From: an uncultured Collinsella sp.
GTDB lineage: Bacteria; Actinomycetota; Coriobacteriia; Coriobacteriales; Coriobacteriaceae
DNA length: 15,355 nucleotides
Direction of reading: 5' to 3'
NCBI GenBank assembly: GCA_959599635.1
Contig: CAUGJN010000027.1
Location: forward strand, 1 to 15,355
This document shows positions 7,789 to 14,229 of the stretch, piece by piece (position 1 is the stretch's first letter; each line of letters begins with the position of its first letter). Under the pieces are notes generated by a model. That model saw only the letters and a program-made list of their open reading frames with translations, was not told the DNA's origin and did no database searches. Both the position numbers and the translations under genes were made by a program.

Positions 7789-7823
7789 TAAAAAGGCAGG
7801 TAGAGACACTTCTCTACCTGCCT
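7789..7823 (-). terminator. Intrinsic terminator of ssrA
   Basis: A perfect 13-bp stem (7794-7806 with 7811-7823) with loop CACT/AGTG. On the minus strand TTTTTATT follows, its first T belonging to the stem's last base pair. It begins 9 bases beyond the encoded CCA end of the tmRNA. Confidence 0.92.
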
Positions 7824-7831
7824 GTTACGTA

Positions 7832-8195
7832 TGGTGGAGGCGCGGAGAATCGAACTCCGGTCCACGAAAGCCCCCTGATTGGCATCTCCAAGCTCAGTCG
7901 CTGGTTTTGTCTCGGACGCTTTGCGCGCAGCGACACGCTCGCGACGTCCTAACCGGTTCGGTCTTAGCCTGCACCATACCGATTACGTGCGCAGGAGCAT
8001 TCCCCTAAAATGACGTCGCGCCGGTGTCGGGGAAATCACCGGGTTGACGCGCCGCTATAAACTAAGCAGCGAGAGCCATAGGCTCAAAAGAAGAGTTGTT
8101 GTCAATTCAATTTGACGGTACCCCTGTTTAACGAGGCGAGGAGACCTCGGCTTGCTTCCTCTCTCAGAGCTATCGTGTCGAAACCAGTCGCCCCC
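7832..8195 (-). ncRNA. ssrA: tmRNA
   Basis: A 364-base one-piece tmRNA that rescues stalled ribosomes and tags the unfinished protein for degradation. The 5' end GGGGGCGACTGGTTTCGACA is the canonical start. The 3' end is the T-arm CGGAG-TTCGATT-CTCCG followed by CGCCTCC and an encoded ACCA. The 7-bp acceptor pairs GGGGGCG with CGCCTCC and includes G3-U70, the alanine identity pair. The tag frame at 8103-8062 reads DNNSSFEPMALAA followed by TAG, after the Ala carried by the tmRNA itself. The ALAA end is the usual ClpXP degron. I chose the resume codon (GAC at 8103) because the codons before it in frame include TGA; an ATT start one codon earlier is possible. Its promoter within 8196-8434 is not clear. 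Confidence 0.96.
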
Positions 8196-8370
8196 GAATG
8201 TTGGGAAAGTCTGGATGGTATCGGGCCTGCAAACACCCGATAACCGTCGACTTTTCAAGGAACATACGGGGCGAGCCCCGCTTGTGGAGTGTTATCTTAC
8301 CACGTTCTGAAAGCGGACAGCTGTTCTATGCACGAGCTGTGAAGACCCCAATGTGCGCCGCACTTCGCAC

Positions 8371-8398
8371 TTTTGTTACCGATCGCGTCACGTATATT
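8371..8398 (+). promoter_or_regulatory. Possible promoter of the 144-aa protein gene
   Basis: TATATT at 8393-8398 is a good -10 box. The -35 candidate TTTTGT at 8371-8376 is 16 bases upstream and weak. It lies 36 bases before the start codon, in the 239-base gap shared with the divergent ssrA. Confidence 0.35.
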
Positions 8399-8434
8399 TT
8401 CGCCAAGCAAAATTGACCCGTCGAAAGGACCGTT

Positions 8435-8869
8435 ATGGATACCAAGCAGCAACTCGTCAATGCCCTCGCAGGCCTGGGCTCAACCATTACCGAAGCTATG
8501 GATGTCATCGAAGGCTTTGTCCCCTGCGGACATCCCGCCCTCACGGTTTCGAACGCACTCGTCGCGCTGGACGCTAACGATGATGTGGCTCTCGCCCAGC
8601 AGCTTGAGACCGTCGAGGGCTTTATCGACCACGTGAGTGAGAACCGCGGCGTGGCCGCCTACCACGGCATCGAGGTCGAACTCGCGGGTCCCAAAGCCGA
8701 TCTGCTCGCAGCAATCCGCGAGGTAGGCGCCCTTATGCAGACCGCAGGCGTCAAGAACACCCAGGTCAACGAGTGGGTCTACCGCAGTCTGGCAGCACTC
8801 GACAGCTCCGACGAAAAGGCAGCCGAGCAGCTCGCAGAAAGTCCCGCCATTAAGGCCGAGCTTTTGTAA
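8435..8869 (+). CDS. Unknown 144-aa acidic helical protein
   Basis: I do not recognise a family. The gene is well supported: an ATG after AAAGGA at 5 bases, GC-ending codons throughout, and a free-standing position on the plus strand. The product is acidic, rich in Ala, Leu, Glu and Asp, and predicted mostly helical, without a signal peptide or membrane segment. It has only two Cys/His candidates in one place (C31-G-H33). An internal echo is visible: ALVALDANDD near 41-50 and SLAALDSSDE near 118-127, each followed by a short Ala/Gln/Leu/Glu helix. This suggests two copies of a helical unit. It is divergent from ssrA and convergent with the PIN toxin gene. No function can be assigned. Confidence 0.8.
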   Translation: MDTKQQLVNALAGLGSTITEAMDVIEGFVPCGHPALTVSNALVALDANDDVALAQQLETVEGFIDHVSENRGVAAYHGIEVELAGPKADLLAAIREVGALMQTAGVKNTQVNEWVYRSLAALDSSDEKAAEQLAESPAIKAELL

Positions 8870-8927
8870 ATAGAAGGCGCGGGTCCCTTGGCGCATCGTC
8901 GTCCAAAAGGCCCACAAACAGTTCGCG

Positions 8928-9443
8928 TCAACCGATAGCCGCGCCGCCGCGTTCGGCCAAAGCCAGAATCGGCATCATTTGGCGCGGGGTCTTTGCTGCA
9001 AGATCGGCATGTTCGAGCAGCTTGCGATCGTTGGTCACCAAGTAATCGACCTGCGCGCGCTTGCACGCGGCGAGCACCAAGTTGTCCTCGTAATCGCGAT
9101 GGAGCGCTAAGTATTTGTCGGCCAGCCAAAGGTCCGACGCATCTGCACCCACGGCCGTGGCGTTTTCGGTCATGTTCCGAACAAACGCCAACGCCGCATC
9201 GCCAATTGCACGGGCAGATGCCTCGTCGAGCGCTTCCCCACTGGCAAGAACGCTACGCTTCAGCTCGTGTTGGACAACGTACAGCACGTCCTTGGCGATA
9301 TGCACCGGAAAGAACAGCAATGCCCCCGCCTCCGCCGCCTGCCCAATAAACGCACGCGCGGCAAGCGACTCAGCATGGTCGACGCAAAACGAATCAACCC
9401 ATACGTTGGCATCCACCATGATCTTGAGAGGCGCCCCGCTCAC
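8928..9443 (-). CDS. PIN-domain toxin
   Basis: A 171-aa predicted endoribonuclease of the VapC-like PIN fold, the toxin of a type II pair. The acidic metal-binding positions are visible: D11 in IMVDANVWVDSF, the DYEDN cluster at 117-121 (D117, E119, D120), and D139 in YLVTNDRKLL. I place the start at GTG 9443, which overlaps the antitoxin stop as GTGA and has AAGGGG at 8 bases. The alternative ATG at 9419 has no ribosome site and would begin just before the PIN core. At 171 aa it is somewhat longer than classic VapC (about 130-140), with an extra helical stretch in the middle at about 60-105. The RNA target is unknown. Confidence 0.85.
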   Translation of the reverse strand: MSGAPLKIMVDANVWVDSFCVDHAESLAARAFIGQAAEAGALLFFPVHIAKDVLYVVQHELKRSVLASGEALDEASARAIGDAALAFVRNMTENATAVGADASDLWLADKYLALHRDYEDNLVLAACKRAQVDYLVTNDRKLLEHADLAAKTPRQMMPILALAERGGAAIG

Positions 9444-9775
9444 AGGATCATCCCCTTTTGGCGATAGCGCTCGTCCATGGCTTCGGAATAGATTGTGTCC
9501 CAATCGCGATCGTCGGATACGGGCGACGTAGCGATGCCCAGGTCCGCGTAAAGCTGATCCGCCGCCGCCCATGATGCGGCGAACGGAGTATCGGGCGCGA
9601 CGGTCTGCTGCCGTTCGTCGACGGCCGCAAGCACTTCCTCGCACTGCCCGCCACCCTGCGCGACCTTGGCCACGACCTTTTTGATGAGTTCGGGCAGCGT
9701 TCCGCCCGAAAGCCGCAACGCTTCCTCCGCATGGTCCTTGACCTGGCGATCTACGCGAACGTTCACCTGCGCCAT
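9440..9775 (-). CDS. Ribbon-helix-helix antitoxin (RelB/DinJ-like)
   Basis: A 111-aa predicted antitoxin. The first 45 residues, beginning AQVNVRVDRQVKDHAEEAL, fit the DinJ-type ribbon-helix-helix: a strand with alternating polar contacts, then two helices around a Ser/Gly-Gly turn, then LPELIKKVVAKVA. The C-terminal half, with DWDTIYSEAMDERY, should wrap the toxin. It overlaps the PIN toxin by 4 bases, so the two are translated together. The ATG at 9775 starts the conserved domain but has a weak ribosome site. A GTG at 9793 after AAGGGAG is an alternative adding six residues. Dimers of such proteins usually bind palindromes in their own promoter, and three are present upstream. A RelB/DinJ-like antitoxin with a PIN toxin is a mixed pairing rather than the textbook DinJ-YafQ. 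Confidence 0.82.
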   Translation of the reverse strand: MAQVNVRVDRQVKDHAEEALRLSGGTLPELIKKVVAKVAQGGGQCEEVLAAVDERQQTVAPDTPFAASWAAADQLYADLGIATSPVSDDRDWDTIYSEAMDERYRQKGMIL

Positions 9776-9815
9776 GCCGCTAACAGCACCCACGTTGATC
9801 CCGCTCCCTTCAATT

Positions 9816-9862
9816 GCTAGCACCGCTAGCAACACTATATAGAGAAGCTAGCAAATGGTCAA
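9816..9862 (-). promoter_or_regulatory. Toxin-antitoxin promoter with three GCTAGC operators
   Basis: TTGACC (9862-9857) and TATAGT (9839-9834) stand exactly 17 bases apart on the minus strand, a near-consensus promoter. GCTAGC occurs at 9816-9821, 9825-9830 and 9847-9852. The first two form the perfect dyad TTGCTAGC-ACC-GCTAGCAA over the predicted transcription start. The third lies inside the -35 to -10 spacer. This is the layout expected for autorepression by the ribbon-helix-helix antitoxin. Confidence 0.85.
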
Positions 9863-9866
9863 ACGC

Positions 9867-9912
9867 AAAAGGCCTGCGCCCAGACGACACCGATGCCGTC
9901 TGGGCGCAGGCC
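9867..9912 (-). terminator. Intrinsic terminator of the P-type ATPase operon
   Basis: The arms 9871-9886 and 9897-9912 pair perfectly over 16 bp with a 10-base loop. On the minus strand TTTTGCGTTT follows. It ends only a few bases before the -35 box of the toxin-antitoxin promoter, so it insulates that promoter from the operon upstream. Confidence 0.92.
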
Positions 9913-9936
9913 AGATAACGTGGGCGAACACGTCTG

Positions 9937-12012
9937 CTAACGCAGGTAAGCCTTTGCGTTGCCCAGGCTGTAGGCAATCGTCGAGCCGTTGTGCAGCAGC
10001 GATGACGCCTGCGGAGTGATCATGCCGGTAATACCCAGCGCCAAGAGCGCAGAGTTGGTGAGCATCACCTTAGAGTAAGAGCTCGTCAGACGATCAATGA
10101 GGCCCTGGCTCATGCGGCGCAAACGCACGATCGCGGCCAGATCCGTATCGGTCAGGATGATGTCGGCGACCTCCTTGGCGATGTCGCTTCCGCCACCCAT
10201 GGCCAAGCCCACATCGGCCAGGCCCAGCGCCGGCGAATCGTTGACGCCGTCGCCCACCATGGCAACGTGGCGCCCCTCGCCCTTAATGCGCTCCACATAC
10301 GCGTACTTGTCCTCGGGCAGCAGTTCGGCCTTAAACTCGTCGACACCCGCCTCGCGCGCAATGCGCTCGGCCGTGCGCTCCGAATCGCCCGTGAGCATAA
10401 CGACATGCTTGACGCCCAGCGCATGCAAGTCGGCGATGGCCTCACGGACCCCGGGCTTGAGCGGATCCTCGATGCCGAGCACGCCGACGACCTTGCCGTC
10501 GACCGCCAGGTACAGCGGCGACAGGCCCTGCATCTGGGACTCAATGCGCTCCTTAATGTCGGAATCGAGCTGCGCGCTCTCGTCCTCAAACACAAAGTGT
10601 GCCGAGCCGATAATCGCGCGACGCCCTTCGATGGACGAAGCAATACCATGCGCCACGATGTACTCGACCGCAGCATGGCGCTCGCGGTGCTCGAGCCCGC
10701 GCTCGCGGGCGGCGTTGACCACGGCACGCGCCACCGGATGCGGGAAATGCTCCTCCAGGCAGGCAGAAAGGCGCAGGACCTCGTCCTCGCTCCAGCCGTC
10801 GGTCGTCAGCACGCAAGCCAGGCGCGGCTGCGCCTCGGTGAGCGTGCCAGTCTTATCAAACACAATGGTGTCGGCCTTGGCAAACGACTCAAAGTATTTT
10901 GCGCCCTTGACCATGACGCCCATCTTGGCAGCATCGCTCATAGCGGTCATGACGGCGACGGAACCCGTGAGCTTGAGTGCGCACGAGTAGTCGACCATCA
11001 GCGCCGCCGAGGTCTTGATAAGGCTGCGCGTGGTGAGCGCAACCAGGCCCGCGAGCAGGAAGTTCCACGGGACGATCTTGTTGGCGAGGTCCTCCATATG
11101 CGACTGGCCCTCGGATTTGAGCGAGTCGGCCGTCTGCACGAGCGAGACGATCGAGCGCAGTTTGGTCTGCGCCGTGTTGGCGCGCACGCGCACCAAGATG
11201 CTGCCGTCTTCCACGACGGTACCGGCGAACACGTCGTCGCCCACGCTGCGCTCAACGGCCAGCGGCTCGCCGGTCAGGGTCGCCTGGTTGACCATAGCGC
11301 TCCCCTGCTCGACAACACCGTCGATGCAAATGGACATGCCAGTGCGCACGGCGACCAGATCGCCGGGCTCAAGCTCGGTGGCGGCAACGCTCACCTCGGT
11401 GTCGCCGACCACTTTTTGTGCCTTATCAGGCACGTCGAGCAGCGAGTTGATGAGCTCGTTTTCGCTCATGGCGCGTGTGTAGTCCTCGAGCAATTCGCCC
11501 ACATTGAGCAGGAACATCGTCTGGCCCGCGGTATCGACATCACGTTTGACAAACGAGATACCGATGGCCGAAGCGTCGAGCACGGGAACGGTCAGGCGCG
11601 GCTGCGCCAGCTCATGAAGGGCAGCGCGCAAAAATGCCATGTAACCGGCCACGACAAACACCGCACGCAGAGGCGTCGGCAAGAACCAGCGGCGCGCGTA
11701 GTGGGCGCCGACGAGTGTCGCCAGGTCCATAACGAGTTTGTGCTTGCGCGGCTCAAGCTGCATCACATAGCCCGACTTGGCATCAGCGATAGCTTGAGCA
11801 TCGAGTGCGCCCAAGGCGTCGAGCACGCTCGCGCGACGTGGCTCGTCGTATTCGAGCGCCATCTGGCCAATACGGCCATAGACGCGCACCTTGTGCACGC
11901 CGTCGATATCGCCGCTGAGCTTAAGAAGTGCATCGAGATCGCTCTCTGGCACAGGACCCGCCAATTGAAGACGGGTCCTGCCGGGGATCTCGCTGATAAT
12001 CGAGAATCTCAT
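9937..12012 (-). CDS. P1B-like metal-transporting P-type ATPase with an SCA membrane motif
   Basis: A 691-aa integral membrane pump predicted to move a metal ion using ATP. The catalytic core is complete: TGEP at 247-250 (actuator), DKTGT at 386-390 with phosphorylated D386, the nucleotide-site HP at 425-426 in EHFPHP, TGD at 541-543, and GDGVND at 587-592. Membrane segments are seen around 112-172, 313-356 and 645-685. The N-terminal 60 residues look like an HMA-type fold (PGRTRLQL) but lack the metal-binding CxxC. The diagnostic membrane motif, CPC or SPC in known P1B groups, reads Ser343-Cys344-Ala345 in DYSCALKL, so the usual Pro is absent and the metal cannot be guessed from subgroup rules. 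It follows the 81-aa gene by 18 bases; its own ribosome site is weak. Confidence 0.92.
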   Translation of the reverse strand: MRFSIISEIPGRTRLQLAGPVPESDLDALLKLSGDIDGVHKVRVYGRIGQMALEYDEPRRASVLDALGALDAQAIADAKSGYVMQLEPRKHKLVMDLATLVGAHYARRWFLPTPLRAVFVVAGYMAFLRAALHELAQPRLTVPVLDASAIGISFVKRDVDTAGQTMFLLNVGELLEDYTRAMSENELINSLLDVPDKAQKVVGDTEVSVAATELEPGDLVAVRTGMSICIDGVVEQGSAMVNQATLTGEPLAVERSVGDDVFAGTVVEDGSILVRVRANTAQTKLRSIVSLVQTADSLKSEGQSHMEDLANKIVPWNFLLAGLVALTTRSLIKTSAALMVDYSCALKLTGSVAVMTAMSDAAKMGVMVKGAKYFESFAKADTIVFDKTGTLTEAQPRLACVLTTDGWSEDEVLRLSACLEEHFPHPVARAVVNAARERGLEHRERHAAVEYIVAHGIASSIEGRRAIIGSAHFVFEDESAQLDSDIKERIESQMQGLSPLYLAVDGKVVGVLGIEDPLKPGVREAIADLHALGVKHVVMLTGDSERTAERIAREAGVDEFKAELLPEDKYAYVERIKGEGRHVAMVGDGVNDSPALGLADVGLAMGGGSDIAKEVADIILTDTDLAAIVRLRRMSQGLIDRLTSSYSKVMLTNSALLALGITGMITPQASSLLHNGSTIAYSLGNAKAYLR

Positions 12013-12030
12013 AGTTTGTGCCTGGGAGCG

Positions 12031-12276
12031 TTACTCGGCTGCCTCGTCAGCAGCGGCCTCGCTCTGGGTGATGTAGGCCGCCTCGGCAACCATGTCGTCG
12101 ACATTAGCCTTGGCCTGCTCGACCATGTCCTGGTAGCCGTTCTTGATGCGCATGCCGCACGCGATACCCTGCACGCAGGCGTTCTTTACCGGAGCGCTGG
12201 TGAGCAGCTTGATGCCAGCCGTACCGAGCAGAAAACCGCCACCAACAAGCAAGGTATTGAACGTGGACTTCTTCAT
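12031..12276 (-). CDS. Small membrane-anchored partner of the P-type ATPase (DUF6110-like)
   Basis: An 81-aa protein with one hydrophobic N-terminal segment (about 8-25, LLVGGGFLLGTAGIKLL) and a charged helical tail rich in Ala and Glu. The plan resembles DUF6110 proteins, which I recall next to P-type ATPases in Firmicutes; that link is from memory and unverified. Cys34 and Cys40 could bind a metal but are not in a known motif. The ATG at 12276 has GGGAG at 7 bases; the frame is open further upstream without a better start. It is the first gene of the operon, 18 bases before the ATPase, so a role in assembling, regulating or metal-loading the pump is a fair inference. Confidence 0.75.
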   Translation of the reverse strand: MKKSTFNTLLVGGGFLLGTAGIKLLTSAPVKNACVQGIACGMRIKNGYQDMVEQAKANVDDMVAEAAYITQSEAAADEAAE

Positions 12277-12339
12277 GATGTCTCTCCCTTTTGCCGCATT
12301 GGACGCGGCATGGTGCCTCAGCACCCGAGTAAACAAGTT

Positions 12340-12412
12340 TGCTCGAGCACGCTTTTGAAATATCTCAATTTTATCTAACTATCTAGGTCAGCCATGGCTA
12401 ACCTTTTGAAAA
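12340..12412 (-). promoter_or_regulatory. Promoter region of the metal ATPase operon with palindromes
   Basis: AGGTCAGCCATGGCTAACCT at 12385-12404 is a 20-bp palindrome with nine of ten pairs matching. TGCTCGAGCA at 12340-12349 is a perfect 10-bp palindrome. CTTTTGAAA occurs at 12352 and again at 12403. The DNA between the palindromes is AT-rich and includes TAAAAT on the minus strand, but I cannot fix -35 and -10 boxes. A shorter GGTGC/GCACC hairpin at 12312-12325 lies in the presumed leader. A metal-sensing repressor is a natural candidate. Confidence 0.6.
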
Positions 12413-12445
12413 TTAACGATGCGGAGTAACCGATTGTCAATGTGA

Positions 12446-12464
12446 CAAAGGGACTGTCCCTTTG
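12446..12464. repeat. REP-like hairpin after the ABC operon
   Basis: CAAAGGGA-CTG-TCCCTTTG is a perfect 8-bp stem with a 3-base loop. It starts 7 bases beyond the stop codon of the ABC exporter gene. No T-run follows on the minus strand, so it is a poor intrinsic terminator. The flanking CAATGTGA on the left has no partner on the right, as if a longer palindrome had been cut short. Confidence 0.5.
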
Positions 12465-12471
12465 CCCCTTC

Positions 12472-14229
12472 TTACAACTGCCAGGTAGCTGCTTCCTTTT
12501 GCAGCGCCACCATGCGGGCGAATTCTCCACCTGCCGCCTTGAGCTGCGCCGGAGTGCCCTGCTCGGCAACCACACCATCCTTGAGTACAACGATTTTGTC
12601 GGCATTTTCCACCGTACGCATACGGTGGGCAATAACGATAACCGTCTTACCTGCAAGCAGACGGGAGAGCGCCTGCTGAACCACGGTCTCGTTCTCCACA
12701 TCCAAGCTCGCCGTCGCCTCGTCCAACAGCACGATAGGCGCGTCTTTGAGCAGCGCACGGGCGATAGAGATGCGCTGGCGCTCACCGCCGGACAGCTTGG
12801 AGCCGTTCTCGCCGATCATGGTGTCATAGCCCTGCGGCATGCGGCTCACAAACTCGTCGCAGTTGGCGGCACGCGCGGCAGCAAGCACTTCCTCATCGGT
12901 GGCATCGCGACGACCAAGACGGATGTTTCCCATCACCGTGTCGTCAAAGAGCAGCACGTCTTGGAACACAATGGCGTAGTCGCGCAGCAACACCTCGGGA
13001 TCCACGCTCGCAACATCCACGCCGCCCACGGTGACCGTGCCTTCGGTGGCGTCCCAAAAGCGCGCGGCCAGGCGGCTCACCGTGGACTTACCGGAGCCCG
13101 AAGGTCCGACCAGTGCCGTGACCTCGCCTTCCTTGGCGGTAAAGCTCACATCGGTAAGAACTTTCTCGCCGGCGCGGCCGTCCTCGCCCGCACCATAGCC
13201 AAATGCCACGTGATCGAACACCACATCGTGGCCTACGGGCTCAAACTGCTCGCTGCCCCGCGCCACGGGCTCTTCCATGATGGAACGCATGCGCTTGGCC
13301 GACGACTCGGCGGCAAACAGCTCGGACATCAGCATCAGCGCCTGATCAAAGGGCGCATAGATGCGGCTCACCATAAGCAGGAAGGCAAACATCATCAAAA
13401 AGTCGACCTGGCCGGAGGCGACCATCGCAGCGCCCGTGACCAACGTGGTGGCAATCCCCAGGCGCAGGATGGCAAAGGCGGAGTTGACCAAAAGCCCATT
13501 GGCGAGCTCGCCCTTGGTGGTCTCGCGCTCCTCGGCATCGATCACGGCGTTGAGCCCCTCAAGATAATGAGCCTCCTGGTTGGTGGCGCGGATCTCGCGC
13601 ACGCAGTCGAGCGTCTCCTGGATCGCCTCGGTAACCTTGACCTTCTCGGCACGCACATGGTCGAACACCGGGGTCATGGGGCCGCGTGTCAGATACAGCA
13701 CGGCAAAGGCCACGGGCACGCTCCAAAACGCCGCGATCGCCAGCTGCCAGCAAAAGAACAGCGACGCCACGAACACAATGGCGCTTGCGATGATGGCACC
13801 CCAAAGCTCTCCCAGCACGTGGCTGTAGGCGTGCTCCATGGCCTGGACGTCGCCCATAATGGTCTCGGTTAAATCGGCCAGATCACGACGGCCAAAAAAC
13901 GACAGCGGCAGCTTGCGTAAGCGCTCGGCAATCTCCATACGCTGCTTGCCGCACTCCTCGTAAAAGATGCAGTAGGTGTAGTAATACTGCTGCCAGTTAG
14001 AGGCAAAGAGCAACACGAAAAAGACCAGGAGGCCGCCCACAATCGGCAGGGCATCCGGCAGGTCGGCACCGGTGGCGAGATGTTCGACAAAACCGGCCAT
14101 GACCAGGAACAATAAGCCCATGCCGGCCATGGTAATGAGATTGGTGAGCGCGGTCCAGAAAATGCCGCGTTTTACGCCGGCGACGCCTTTATCGGATAGG
14201 AAATACTTCTTTTGGAATGAGGCGAACAT
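12472..14229 (-). CDS. ABC exporter half-transporter, second subunit
   Basis: A 585-aa protein with six predicted membrane helices in about 25-300 fused to one ATPase domain. The nucleotide-binding motifs are complete: Walker A GPSGSGKST at 375-383, Q-loop Gln423, signature LSGGERQ at 479-485, Walker B IVLLDE at 499-504, and switch His535 in AHR. The ATG at 14229 directly follows the TAA of the upstream ABC gene with no base between, and GAGG stands 5 bases before it inside that gene's end. The two are therefore translated together and most likely form a heterodimer. Substrate unknown: such pairs export lipids, peptides or drugs, and some pairs of this type import siderophores. The weak hairpin just after the stop is the only candidate end of the operon. 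Confidence 0.93.
   Translation of the reverse strand: MFASFQKKYFLSDKGVAGVKRGIFWTALTNLITMAGMGLLFLVMAGFVEHLATGADLPDALPIVGGLLVFFVLLFASNWQQYYYTYCIFYEECGKQRMEIAERLRKLPLSFFGRRDLADLTETIMGDVQAMEHAYSHVLGELWGAIIASAIVFVASLFFCWQLAIAAFWSVPVAFAVLYLTRGPMTPVFDHVRAEKVKVTEAIQETLDCVREIRATNQEAHYLEGLNAVIDAEERETTKGELANGLLVNSAFAILRLGIATTLVTGAAMVASGQVDFLMMFAFLLMVSRIYAPFDQALMLMSELFAAESSAKRMRSIMEEPVARGSEQFEPVGHDVVFDHVAFGYGAGEDGRAGEKVLTDVSFTAKEGEVTALVGPSGSGKSTVSRLAARFWDATEGTVTVGGVDVASVDPEVLLRDYAIVFQDVLLFDDTVMGNIRLGRRDATDEEVLAAARAANCDEFVSRMPQGYDTMIGENGSKLSGGERQRISIARALLKDAPIVLLDEATASLDVENETVVQQALSRLLAGKTVIVIAHRMRTVENADKIVVLKDGVVAEQGTPAQLKAAGGEFARMVALQKEAATWQL

Noticed and set aside
7758..7857. attL/attR of an integrated element at ssrA
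   Set aside because: The two copies are inverted and enclose only the terminator; no integrase gene is visible. Kept as an observation, not as an attachment site.
7224..8008. Several short open frames on both strands across the repeat array and ssrA
   Set aside because: They follow the 62-bp repeats or run into the tmRNA, lack ribosome sites and show no recognisable protein features.
10267..12378. A 703-codon open frame on the plus strand opposite the P-type ATPase
   Set aside because: It mirrors the ATPase gene, has no family motifs or ribosome site, and is the expected by-product of strong GC-ending codon choice. The 476-codon plus-strand frame at 12442-13872 is rejected for the same reason.
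12385..12404. Calling the palindrome a DtxR/IdeR box outright
   Set aside because: The half-sites are similar but spaced about five bases too far apart, so the regulator family is left open.
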